A stretch of 64,000 bases of DNA from Acidobacteriota bacterium (GTDB lineage Bacteria > Acidobacteriota > Holophagae > Holophagales > Holophagaceae). The position numbers and the translations under genes were made by a program. The stretch is from NCBI GenBank assembly GCA_016192145.1, contig JACPUT010000006.1, forward strand, positions 1-64,000, in the 5' to 3' direction. The stretch's first letter is position 1; every line of letters begins with the position of its first letter. This document shows, piece by piece, positions 1 to 7,432 of the stretch. A model generated the notes under the pieces. It was given only the letters and a program-made list of their open reading frames with translations, searched no databases and had not been told where the DNA came from.

Positions 1-2
1 AG

Positions 3-116
3 GTGCTATCGGTTTCCATTTTCGAGAAAACCGAGCTGGGAAGCGCCTTTGCATCGGTCAGCGAGGGGGTCCTGGAGGCCAACATCCCTAAACAACTGAC
101 AATGCTTGAGATTTAA
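3..116 (+). mobile_element. C-terminal end of an IS4-type transposase (partial, cut by window start)
   Basis: The frame is open from the window edge to TAA at 114-116 and encodes 37 residues beginning VLSVSIFEKTELGSAF and ending PKQLTMLEI. This pattern, a 'LSVSxFEKT' strand followed by a short tail of the N/KQLxLF/LxF type, is how many IS4-family DDE transposases end. The DDE catalytic residues lie outside the window. The stop is followed at once by CCGGACACTAGTG, which could be the right terminal inverted repeat; the left end is not visible, so this cannot be confirmed. The stretch is less GC-rich than its neighbours, as expected for an insertion sequence. Recognition rests on a short tail only. 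Confidence 0.55.
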
Positions 117-199
117 CCGGACACTAGTGGTTCATCACTGGCTTTCTTTCTTTTCCTCTTGGCCTTTTCCCTGGCGCCGTACGGCCCCATCATTGGCCC

Positions 200-868
200 A
201 TGTTCACCGGCCTGATTCGACACCTCGGCACCCTGGAAGCCCGCGCTGCCCGCCCCGGGGGCGCCCGCCTGCGCATCGCCTGCGGCCAGGAGGTGCTGGA
301 GCGCGCCGACCTGGGCGCCAGCATCGCCACCCACGGCGCCTGCCTCACGGCCGTGGCCCGGGATGGCCAGGCCTGGGAGGCTGACCTCAGCGAGGAGACG
401 CTGGAGAAGACGACCCTGGGCCGCCTGGCCCTGGGCAGCACCCTGCACCTGGAGCCCAGCCTCCAGGTGGGCGATCCCCTGGATGGGCACCTCGTCAGCG
501 GCCACGTGGATGGCATCGGCCGCCTCATCGAACGCTCCGGGGGTGAAGGCCTCTGGCGCTTCGCCATGCCCGACTTCCTCGCCCCCATGACGGCCCCCAA
601 GGGCAGCATCACCGTGGACGGCATTTCGCTCACGGTGGTGGACTGCGGCGCCGACTGGTTCAGCGTCGCCCTCATTCCCGAGACGGTGAAGCGCACGGCA
701 CTGGCCACGATGAAGCCCGGCGACGTCGTCAACCTCGAGGCGGACCCCATCGGCCGCTACGTGGCCCACGCCCTGGAGCGCCGCACCTCGGGCCAGCGCC
801 TGGGCGCCTTCGCGGAAAAGGGCTGGGGGGCGCTGGAGGGCGGCTGGGGCGTGGATCCGGAGGTTTAG
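200..868 (+). CDS. ribE: Riboflavin synthase, alpha-type
   Basis: Catalyses dismutation of two 6,7-dimethyl-8-ribityllumazines to riboflavin, the last step of riboflavin synthesis in the cytoplasm. The 222-residue product starts MFTGLI, the invariant start of the family, and has two lumazine-binding barrel repeats (about 1-95 and 96-200). The second repeat contains GHVDGIG and KGSITVDGISLTV, both signatures of the family. Length is normal (about 200-220). No Shine-Dalgarno precedes the ATG and I see no FMN riboswitch; only about 80 bp separate it from the transposase end. Other rib genes are not in the window. Its 3' end overlaps the convergent membrane protein gene by 4 bp. Confidence 0.95.
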   Translation: MFTGLIRHLGTLEARAARPGGARLRIACGQEVLERADLGASIATHGACLTAVARDGQAWEADLSEETLEKTTLGRLALGSTLHLEPSLQVGDPLDGHLVSGHVDGIGRLIERSGGEGLWRFAMPDFLAPMTAPKGSITVDGISLTVVDCGADWFSVALIPETVKRTALATMKPGDVVNLEADPIGRYVAHALERRTSGQRLGAFAEKGWGALEGGWGVDPEV

Positions 869-1278
869 GCCGTACCCGCTAACCGGCCTCCGTACCACGC
901 GCCGGGGATCATCACCGCCAGGCCCAGCACCCAGAACCAGAGTGGCGGCGGGAGCATCAGGTTGTTGGCGATCCCCGCGAGGGTGAGAAGCAGGCCCAGG
1001 CTGAGGGCCGGGGTGCCGGAATCGGTGCGGGCGATCCGCGTGGTGGCCCACCCGCCGGCGATGGCGCCGAGGAGCCACCCTGCGATCACTACCAGCAGGG
1101 CCCCCACCGGGGCCCGGGCCATGAGGGTGGCGATCTGTGCGGGGTCCTTCATCCCCTGCGCCGCGCGGCCCAGCTCCGGATAGAAGAGGTGCCCGTTCGT
1201 GAATTCGATGAGCATCATGACCGCGCTGGCCACGACGAAGCCGAGGATCACGCCGAGGATGCGGCGGAGGACGGACAT
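865..1278 (-). CDS. Small four-helix integral membrane protein, unknown function
   Basis: A 137-residue protein with four predicted hydrophobic segments (about 7-27, 58-78, 88-106, 112-132) and little soluble sequence, so an inner-membrane protein. The first helix starts right at the N terminus (ILGVILGFVVASAVMMLIEF). A strong ribosome-binding site (GGAGG, 7 nt before ATG) supports the start. It is convergent with ribE and lies about 50 bp downstream of dsbD on the same strand, so it could be read through from dsbD. I do not recognise a named family. Confidence 0.75.
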   Translation of the reverse strand: MSVLRRILGVILGFVVASAVMMLIEFTNGHLFYPELGRAAQGMKDPAQIATLMARAPVGALLVVIAGWLLGAIAGGWATTRIARTDSGTPALSLGLLLTLAGIANNLMLPPPLWFWVLGLAVMIPGAWYGGRLAGTA

Positions 1279-1325
1279 GGGAAACCTCCGGAAAAAGGGT
1301 GCCCCACCTTACCTCGATTCGGGGT

Positions 1326-3047
1326 TCAGCTCTCCAGCCACGCCCTCATGGCCGCCGGTGTCTGGAAGCCAAGGCTGCGCTTGAGTTCCTTGCCGTCGGC
1401 ATCGAGCACGAGGACCGTGGGATAGGAGCGGATGCCCAGGTTGGGGGCGAGGTCCGGGCGCACCTTGTCCGTGTCGATGCGCACGGCGATGGCATGGGCC
1501 TTCACCCAGGCCTGGACGGCGGCGTCGGGCCAGGTCTTCTCGTCCAGCTCGTGGCACTGGGCGCACCACTCGGCGTAGGTGTCCACGAGCACCACCTTGC
1601 CCTCGGCCTTGGCCTTGGCGAGGGCCTGCTCATAGTCCTGCTCGATCCAGAGGGAGGCCTTGGGGCCTTCGACGACGCCGCCGCCGGGAAGGAGCTGCAC
1701 GTTCTCGAAGCGCTCCACGGCGCGGATGCCCAGGAGGATGCCCAGGGCGAGGCTGAGGAGACCCAGGCCCTTGGCGAAGCCCGAAAGGATGGACTCCGCG
1801 GGGCGGAAGGCGCCGAGCAGGGCGGCCCCCGTGAGGGTGACGACGGCCCACATGGCCGGGTTCATCCAGGGCTCCACGACGAAGCGCACGTTCCAGGCGG
1901 CGAAGCCCAGCACGACGAGACCCATGGCCTGCTTGAAGCGGTCCAGCCAGTCGCCGCTCTTGGGCAGGGTGGCGCTGAAGGTGCCCACGGCGATGAAGAG
2001 CACGCCCATGCCCAGGGCGAAGGTGAAGAGTTGCGCGGCGCCCATTGCCACATCGCCCTTTTGCGCGATGGAGATCAGGACGGTGCCGATGACGGGGCCC
2101 ACGCAGGGCGCGGAAATGGGTCCCATGACGAGGCCCATGACGAAGGCGCCGCCGTAGCCCTTGCGGGGGCCGTCGCCCTGGAGCTTATTCTGCAGGCCCT
2201 GGGGCAAGCGGATCTCGAAGGCGCCGAAGAGGGAGAGGGCGAAGGCGCCGAAGAGCAGGGACACGGGGATGAGGAAGGCGGGCTTCTGCGCCATGGCGCC
2301 CGCGGCGGCGCCGCTGCGCGCGGCCACCACGCCGAGCACCGTGTAGGTCACTGCCATGCCCAGCACCAACGCGATGGAGAGGGCGAAGCCCTTGGCGCGG
2401 CCCGAACCCTTGGCGCCGATGATGGCCATGGTGATGGGGATCATCGGGAACACGCACGGGGTGAGGCTGGCGCCCATGCCCGCGAGGAAGACGAGGAGGA
2501 AGGCGAGGAAGACACCTTGCGATTCCGGGGCCGGGGTGGTGGTGGAAGCGGGGCGGGGAGTGCCGGCCTCCTTCGGGGCCGGAGCGGGCGCGGCCTCCGC
2601 AGGCTTCACCGCAGGGGCCTCCGCCGTCGTTGCCGCGGCCTTGGCGCCGGGGATGTCCGCCGCCTTCACCTTCAGGGTCTGCACCGTCGGCGGGTAGCAG
2701 ACGCCGCCGATGCCCTCCGTGCAGGGCTGGTAGGTGACCTTGAGGGTGACGTCGCCGCTGAGGCCCTCGCCCTTCACGGGGATGCGCACGGGGCCGTGCC
2801 AGATGTCGTCCTCCAGCTCGTCCTTGGCGTTGCCCGGGGGCAGGGGGCCCGCCTGCAGCTTGCCGGGGCCGCCCTCCTTCTCCACTTTCATGAAGATGGC
2901 CTTGAGGTGGGCGCCTTCGGGGGCGGTTGCGACGACGGCGCCCTTCTCGAAGCGCACGGTGACGCTCTTGACGGGATCGAAACCCCCCTGGGCGAGGGCG
3001 GCGACGGTCACGGCCCACACGGCCAGCCAAGCTTTGAGACGGTTCAT
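1326..3047 (-). CDS. dsbD: Thiol:disulfide interchange protein DsbD
   Basis: Transfers reducing equivalents from cytoplasmic thioredoxin across the inner membrane to periplasmic thiol partners, including cytochrome c maturation. The start is ATG at 3047 (573 aa), with GGAG 5 nt upstream and a clear signal peptide; an upstream in-frame start would add 15 non-signal residues. Domains in order: a periplasmic alpha domain (about 20-140) with a Cys pair around CTEGIGGVC; a Pro/Ala-rich linker; an eight-helix transmembrane beta domain (about 180-430) with its two cysteines in TPCVFP and APCVGP; and a C-terminal thioredoxin-like gamma domain with a WCAQC active site near residue 493. All six redox cysteines are present, so it should be functional. 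Confidence 0.95.
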   Translation of the reverse strand: MNRLKAWLAVWAVTVAALAQGGFDPVKSVTVRFEKGAVVATAPEGAHLKAIFMKVEKEGGPGKLQAGPLPPGNAKDELEDDIWHGPVRIPVKGEGLSGDVTLKVTYQPCTEGIGGVCYPPTVQTLKVKAADIPGAKAAATTAEAPAVKPAEAAPAPAPKEAGTPRPASTTTPAPESQGVFLAFLLVFLAGMGASLTPCVFPMIPITMAIIGAKGSGRAKGFALSIALVLGMAVTYTVLGVVAARSGAAAGAMAQKPAFLIPVSLLFGAFALSLFGAFEIRLPQGLQNKLQGDGPRKGYGGAFVMGLVMGPISAPCVGPVIGTVLISIAQKGDVAMGAAQLFTFALGMGVLFIAVGTFSATLPKSGDWLDRFKQAMGLVVLGFAAWNVRFVVEPWMNPAMWAVVTLTGAALLGAFRPAESILSGFAKGLGLLSLALGILLGIRAVERFENVQLLPGGGVVEGPKASLWIEQDYEQALAKAKAEGKVVLVDTYAEWCAQCHELDEKTWPDAAVQAWVKAHAIAVRIDTDKVRPDLAPNLGIRSYPTVLVLDADGKELKRSLGFQTPAAMRAWLES

Positions 3048-3147
3048 GCGCACTCCGGGGACGTTCCATTCTGCCAGGGCGGGCCTGGGCATCCAGGAAT
3101 GGGATGCCGATGGTCACCCCGGCGTTCCCTGGTGCGATAGTGAACGG

Positions 3148-3810
3148 ATGCCCCTGGAACTGCCCTGGACCCCCGCCCTCATCGCCCGGCTCGAAGCGGC
3201 CTTCGCGGCGGAGCCCTTCACCCGGGATAGCGCCCACGATCTGGCGCACATCCTCCGGGTGGCCGCCCTGGCCAAGGAGATCGCCCTGGCGGAGGGCGCC
3301 GACGTGGACACCAGCGTGGCCGGGGCCCTGCTGCACGACCTCGTCTACCGCCCCAAGAACCACCCCGAGAGCAGCCAAACGGCGGCCATGGCGGCGGAGT
3401 TGGTGCCCCGCTGGTGCCGGGAGACGCCGGGCCTGGAGAGCCGCGCCGAGGCCGTGGCCCACGCCGTGGAAGCCCACAGCTGGAGCGGCGGCGGCGCGCC
3501 GGACACGCTGGAGGCCAAGGTGGTGCAGGATGCCGACCGCCTGGAGGCCATCGGCGCCATCGGCATCGCCCGCGTCTTCGCCACGGGCGGCAGCTTCGGC
3601 TCGCGGCTCTGGCATCCCACCGATCCCTGGGCCGAAGGCCGGGAGTGGGATGACAAGACTTATACGCTGGACCATTTCTTCCGGAAGCTCCTGAAGCTGG
3701 CGGAAGGCATGCAGACGCCCTCGGGCCGCCGACTTGCGCAGGCGCGCCAACAGGTGTTGCTGGATTACCTGGCGGCCCTGCGGAGGGAGCTGGAGGGCGG
3801 AGCGCGTTAA
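3148..3810 (+). CDS. HD-domain metal-dependent phosphohydrolase
   Basis: A 220-residue soluble protein of the HD superfamily. The metal ligands are visible as H..HD..D: HDLAHILRV near residue 30, LLHDLVY near 65 and a late QDADRLEAIGAIG near 130. This arrangement is typical of small HD hydrolases with unknown nucleotide or phosphate substrates. ATG at 3148 is chosen because the HD domain begins shortly after it and the longer open frame runs back through dsbD. There is no Shine-Dalgarno; TGCGATAGT, resembling an extended -10 box, ends 6 nt before the ATG. It is divergent from dsbD and 8 bp upstream of the QueD homologue. Confidence 0.85.
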   Translation: MPLELPWTPALIARLEAAFAAEPFTRDSAHDLAHILRVAALAKEIALAEGADVDTSVAGALLHDLVYRPKNHPESSQTAAMAAELVPRWCRETPGLESRAEAVAHAVEAHSWSGGGAPDTLEAKVVQDADRLEAIGAIGIARVFATGGSFGSRLWHPTDPWAEGREWDDKTYTLDHFFRKLLKLAEGMQTPSGRRLAQARQQVLLDYLAALRRELEGGAR

Positions 3811-3818
3811 ACTGGGCC

Positions 3819-4205
3819 ATGCCCTTCGAGCTCCGCCACCACCGCCGCTTCGTCGCCGATCACTTCCACGACCTGCCGGGCTTCCAGGAAGATCGCCACG
3901 GGCACAACTGGGAAGTGGAGGCCGGTGTACGCCTGGCGGATGAGGGCCGCGAAGCCGCCTTTGTCGCCTCGTTGGAGGCGTGGGTGAAGGGCGTGGACTA
4001 CACCCTGCTCAATGACCAACCCTGGCTCGCGCAGCGCAATCCCACGGCGGAGCTGCTGGCCCAGTGGGCGGCGGAGCACCTGCTGGAAGCGGGCTTCGAC
4101 GTCACCACGGTGAAGGTGCGGGAGAAGGCGAACTACTGGGCCCTGTGCCGGCCTACCGCATCCTCGCCAACCGCTGCAGCAGCGAATCCATCCTCGGGCG
4201 GCTGA
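3819..4205 (+). CDS. queD: 6-pyruvoyl-tetrahydropterin synthase / QueD family, PTPS-III-like
   Basis: A 128-residue PTPS/QueD homologue acting on dihydroneopterin triphosphate. Zinc ligands are visible as the His before HDLPG and the HGHNW pair. Where classical QueD/PTPS has its catalytic Cys, this protein reads GFQEDRHGHNW, with Glu three residues before the first His of HGH. That is the pattern described for PTPS-III enzymes, which cut the side chain to give 6-hydroxymethyl-dihydropterin and replace FolB in folate synthesis. The VKVREKANYW region near residue 105 carries the catalytic Glu. The last 15-20 residues look non-homologous (a run of Ala, Pro and Ser) and overlap the convergent regulator gene by about 53 bp. 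The symbol follows the family; the role may be folate rather than queuosine. Confidence 0.85.
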   Translation: MPFELRHHRRFVADHFHDLPGFQEDRHGHNWEVEAGVRLADEGREAAFVASLEAWVKGVDYTLLNDQPWLAQRNPTAELLAQWAAEHLLEAGFDVTTVKVREKANYWALCRPTASSPTAAAANPSSGG

Positions 4206-4938
4206 CGCTGAGGTTGGCGCCATCCTGCATGACGGCCTCTCCCGCGCGGCCGGCGGGGTTGTGGACTTCCACGAGGTAGTCGAGGTTCACGAGACTGCTG
4301 CGGTGGATGCGCACGAAGGTGTCGCCGAGGAGCAGTTCCAGCTCATCCATGGGCTTGTCGAGGGGCACCTTGCCGCGGGCGGTGTGGGCGTAGACCTGGC
4401 GGTGTTCGGTGGTGAGGTAGAGCACCTCGGACCAGCGGAACACGAGAATGCGATCGCGGATGGCCACGGTGAAGCGCTCGGGGCCCGTGGCGTGGCTGAG
4501 GCCCTTCACGGCGGCGAGCAGGGCCTCGGGATCGGCGGCGGCGCGGCGGGCGCGGATGCGATCCAGGGAGGCCTTCACGCGGGCGGGGGAGAGGGGCTTC
4601 ACCAGGTAGTCGCAGGCGGCCCAATCGAAGGCCTTGTGGGCCTGGTTCTCGAGGCTGGTGACGAAGATGATGTCGGGAAGGGGGAGGCCGGCGTCGCGCA
4701 CGCGCTCCAGCAGGGGGAAGGCGCCTTCGGGTGGGAAGACGATATCCAGGAAGAGCACGTGCACCGGCTCGAGCATCAGGCGGTGGAAGGCCTCGACCCC
4801 ATCCGCCGCTTCCCAGGCCTTCACGGCATCGGGCGCGAGGCTGGCGAGCATGCGGGAGAGCATGTGCCGGGCGATGGGCTCATCTTCCACCACGGCGTAG
4901 CGGAAGGCGGAGGGCTGGGGGGCCTGGGCGGAGGTCAC
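4153..4938 (-). CDS. LytTR-type two-component response regulator
   Basis: A 261-residue cytoplasmic regulator with an N-terminal receiver (about 12-130; acidic VVEDEP, phospho-acceptor Asp in LFLDIVFP, Lys in YLVKPLSP) and a C-terminal LytTR DNA-binding domain (about 155-258; VLYLTTEHRQVYAHT, FVRIHRSSLVNLDYL). The start is GTG at 4938; the frame stays open upstream, but that part is a shadow of the preceding gene. It lies 7 nt downstream of the PAS-domain gene on the same strand, so the two are likely co-translated. No LytS-type kinase is present in the window, so its phosphodonor is unknown. Confidence 0.9.
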   Translation of the reverse strand: MTSAQAPQPSAFRYAVVEDEPIARHMLSRMLASLAPDAVKAWEAADGVEAFHRLMLEPVHVLFLDIVFPPEGAFPLLERVRDAGLPLPDIIFVTSLENQAHKAFDWAACDYLVKPLSPARVKASLDRIRARRAAADPEALLAAVKGLSHATGPERFTVAIRDRILVFRWSEVLYLTTEHRQVYAHTARGKVPLDKPMDELELLLGDTFVRIHRSSLVNLDYLVEVHNPAGRAGEAVMQDGANLSVSRPRMDSLLQRLARMR

Positions 4939-4945
4939 GCCCCAA

Positions 4946-5608
4946 CTATCGCATTCTGGCGGCCAGAGCGCCCCCCAGGAGCGTGTCCAAGTTACGCGTG
5001 GGAGCCGCGTTACTTGGACACGCTCCGAGGGCTTCGTTGGAGGCCTCGGGGCCTTCGAGGCTGCCGAGCAGGCCCCGGGCCCGATCCAGCAGGGCCACCA
5101 GCCCGCCGAGTCCCTCCGGCATGGGACCGGATTCGGGGTCGGGGAGGTCGGCTTCGAGCAGCGCCAGATCCAGGATGTGGCGGGCCTGGGCCGCGGCCTG
5201 CCGCAGGGCATGGGCCTGGGGCGAGGTCCGGTTCCGGGTGTTGCCGGCGCCCTCCCGCACGGGCCTGAAGCTCACGAGAAAGGTCTCCTCGGAGGCATCC
5301 GGCTTCAGACCGAGCTGGATATCCCAGTGGCTGGGCCGCAGATCGGGGACGGGCAACTCGAGCTGAAAGCGCAGGTTGCCGCGGCGGCGCGCGAGATCCA
5401 GGATCCGTTGGAGGAGGGCCTGAGCCTGGAGGAGGCCGTCCTCATCGGGAAAGATGGCGCGGAAGACCTCGTTGAGGGTCCAGAGGGCGCCCGGCGCGGC
5501 CCCCGTCATCCATCCCGCCTGCTCGACGGCGGTGGGACTGGCGAAGATGATCTCCCCCCGCTCCCGGAAGAGCATGTAGGCGGGGTATCTGGGCACGGCG
5601 GTGTGCAT
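4946..5608 (-). CDS. PAS-like sensory protein paired with the LytTR regulator
   Basis: About 220 residues. The N-terminal ~110 look like a PAS fold (YMLFRERGEIIFASPTA, then FRAIFPDEDG and a closing strand LVSFRPV). The rest is helical with no recognisable H-box or HATPase, so it is not a complete histidine kinase. ATG at 5608 is chosen because the PAS fold begins just after; no clear Shine-Dalgarno is seen. The last ~25 codons are built largely from a palindromic repeat (4978-5026), so the C-terminal tail is repeat-derived. It may modulate the downstream regulator, but this is inferred only from adjacency. Confidence 0.65.
   Translation of the reverse strand: MHTAVPRYPAYMLFRERGEIIFASPTAVEQAGWMTGAAPGALWTLNEVFRAIFPDEDGLLQAQALLQRILDLARRRGNLRFQLELPVPDLRPSHWDIQLGLKPDASEETFLVSFRPVREGAGNTRNRTSPQAHALRQAAAQARHILDLALLEADLPDPESGPMPEGLGGLVALLDRARGLLGSLEGPEASNEALGACPSNAAPTRNLDTLLGGALAARMR
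4978..5026. repeat. Long imperfect hairpin, GTCCAAGT family, copy 1
   Basis: Arms 4978-4992 and 5012-5026 (GGAGCGTGTCCAAGT / ACTTGGACACGCTCC) are a perfect 15-bp inverted repeat. After a T-T mismatch the stem continues for 5 bp around a 7-nt loop. A related element lies at 49201-49254. This copy is inside the 3' end of the PAS-protein gene. Confidence 0.9.
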
Positions 5609-5780
5609 GGTGTGGGGCCAGGTTGGAAAGGGATCCGGACTTCCCAAATTCGGCCATCCGGGCCCGGGGCCCAAGGTCAAAGAGACGAACCGCCTCCGGG
5701 GAGGGACGAACCCCGGGGTTCACCAGACCAACGGAAGGCCGACCCGGGCCGCCCCCGGGGTGGCATACACTGGGGGGGAC

Positions 5781-7301
5781 ATGCCCAGCCCCCACTCCTC
5801 CCGCCACCACGGGTTGCTGCTCCCGGTCCTCGCGGGCCTGGGGCTGCTGACCCTCCCCGGCTGTGGCCGGAAGTCCGAAGCTCCCGTGGCCGTGGCGGAA
5901 CAGGCGCCGGCGGCCCTGGCGCCGTGGACCTGGCATGGGCTGGGCAATCTCGTCGTGATCGAGGGCGAGGTGGCCGAAGACGGCGATCTGATCCTGGAGG
6001 GCCGCTCCATCCGCCACACCCGGGCGGCGGAGCTGGGGCCCGTGCGATGGGAACTGCTGCGCCCCCCCCAGGGCGAGGTGGGGATCCTCAAGGACGGCCA
6101 GGGACGGGTGCTGGCGACCTTCACCTTCAAGGGGGATGGCGAGGCTCCTGCCGAGAAGCCCCGCCTGCTCGCCCGCGCGAAGCCCGCCGTGCCTCAGCCC
6201 GTGGCGCCGCCCCGCCCCGAACCGGCTCCCCGGCCCGCGCCGACACCTGCACCGAAGCCCGCCCCGGCCCCTGCGCCGAAGCCCCCCCTGAAACCTGCAC
6301 CGAAGCCCGAACTGACCCCCGCACCCAAGCCCCCACCGGCCCCTCGCCCGCAGCCGGAGGCCCCCGCGCCCAGCTCGACCTCCCTCCGCATCGCCGCCGT
6401 CGCGCCGATGCCCAAGCCGGGGAGCCGCAAGTCGCCGCTGTCGCCCCTCACCCTGGAGCCCGCGCAACCCAAGGCGCCGGAGCCGGAGCGGGCCCGCCCC
6501 GTGCCGCCGCCGGTGCCGGTGGCCGCGCCCACCGTGGGCACCTGGCCCGGCGTCGGCGAGGCCCTGAACCTCACCCATGGGAATCGGGCCCAGCGCCGGA
6601 TCCTGCTCAGCTTCGACGGCGGCTCCAATAGCGAGGGGGCCGCGGAGATCCTCGATGCCCTCAAGGCCCGGGGCATCCGCACCACGCTCTTCCTCACGGG
6701 CACCTTCATCAAGAAGTTCCCGGCCCTGGTGCGCCGCATGGCGGCCGAGGGCCACGAGCTGGGCAACCACACGACGAACCACCCGCACTTCGCACCCGAG
6801 ATGAGGCGCGACCCCAAGTGGACGCGGGAGCGGATCCAGGAGGAGTTGCTCTCCGCGGATCGCGCCCTCGTGGAGCTGCTGGGCCGCCCCATGGATCCCG
6901 TGTGGCGGGCCCCCTATGGCGAACACACGGCGGAGATCCGGCGCTGGGTGGAGGAGCTGGGCTACCGCCACGTGGGCTGGAGCGAAGGCGCCGATTCCCT
7001 GGATTGGGCCACGCCCAAGGAGCGGAAGCTCTACCGCAGCGGCGACGCCATCCTGCAGCGCCTCCAGGCCCGCATCCAGAAGGACGGCGGCGGCCTCATC
7101 GTGCTCATGCACCTGGGCTCGGATCGGGACGAGCACGACCGTCCCTCCGGCAAGCTCGGCGCCTTCATCGATCGCGCCCGGGCCGGGGGCTGGGCCTTCG
7201 TCACCGCCGGCGAACTGCTCCAGGGCATGGGCAAGCCCGCCTGGGACCCGAACCCGAGATTGGCCCTGCTGCAGCGCAGCGGGAGCGCCGGGGCGCGCTG
7301 A
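5781..7301 (+). CDS. Polysaccharide deacetylase (NodB domain) lipoprotein with Pro-rich linker
   Basis: A 506-residue exported protein. The start at ATG 5781 (GGGGGG upstream) gives a signal peptide ending in LPGC, a lipobox, so it is probably lipid-anchored. A small beta-rich region (about 35-130) is followed by a long Pro/Ala/Lys linker (about 135-255) made of repeated APKP-like units, then a NodB homology domain (about 275-490). Motif 1 reads SFDGGSN rather than the usual TFDDG, motif 2 is HTTNH, motif 3 is WRAPYGEH and motif 5 is LMHLG. It likely de-N-acetylates a cell-wall or surface glycan in the periplasm. The changed motif 1 removes one of the two usual acidic residues, so activity should not be assumed. 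Confidence 0.88.
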   Translation: MPSPHSSRHHGLLLPVLAGLGLLTLPGCGRKSEAPVAVAEQAPAALAPWTWHGLGNLVVIEGEVAEDGDLILEGRSIRHTRAAELGPVRWELLRPPQGEVGILKDGQGRVLATFTFKGDGEAPAEKPRLLARAKPAVPQPVAPPRPEPAPRPAPTPAPKPAPAPAPKPPLKPAPKPELTPAPKPPPAPRPQPEAPAPSSTSLRIAAVAPMPKPGSRKSPLSPLTLEPAQPKAPEPERARPVPPPVPVAAPTVGTWPGVGEALNLTHGNRAQRRILLSFDGGSNSEGAAEILDALKARGIRTTLFLTGTFIKKFPALVRRMAAEGHELGNHTTNHPHFAPEMRRDPKWTRERIQEELLSADRALVELLGRPMDPVWRAPYGEHTAEIRRWVEELGYRHVGWSEGADSLDWATPKERKLYRSGDAILQRLQARIQKDGGGLIVLMHLGSDRDEHDRPSGKLGAFIDRARAGGWAFVTAGELLQGMGKPAWDPNPRLALLQRSGSAGAR

Positions 7302-7302
7302 T

Positions 7303-7402
7303 CAAGGGGCTGCGGGCTTCGGGCTCCGGGAGAGCGCCCACTTACGATTTCCTCCCAGAGCCCAGAGCCCAGAGCCCAGAGCCCAGAGCCCAAAGCCCAG
7401 AG
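7303..7402. repeat. Heptamer tandem repeat CCCAGAG x7 with degenerate inverted arm
   Basis: Seven copies of the 7-bp unit CCCAGAG (one is CCCAAAG) run from 7354 to 7402. Upstream, 7303-7332 is a degenerate G-rich inverse of the same unit (GGGCTTCGGGCTCCGGG), so the whole element looks like a palindrome with tandem-repeat arms around a 20-nt spacer. It fills the gap between the deacetylase and ftsK. A related element is at 10665-10783. Confidence 0.85.
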
Positions 7403-7432
7403 CTCCGCTCCCGTTACACTGAATCCAGAATC

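Noticed and set aside
1-199. FMN riboswitch upstream of ribE
   Set aside because: The short gap to the transposase contains no conserved RFN elements that I can find.
1299-3140. Long plus-strand open frame (613 codons) opposite dsbD
   Set aside because: The composition is that of an antisense shadow (His/Gly/Ala-rich); the minus-strand DsbD has all expected motifs.
4153-5211. A 352-residue version of the LytTR regulator
   Set aside because: The first ~90 residues are a shadow of the upstream PAS gene; GTG 4938 precedes the receiver domain.
7354-7402. Regular short repeats that might be a CRISPR array
   Set aside because: The units are only 7 bp with no spacers and no cas genes nearby; it is a tandem heptamer array.
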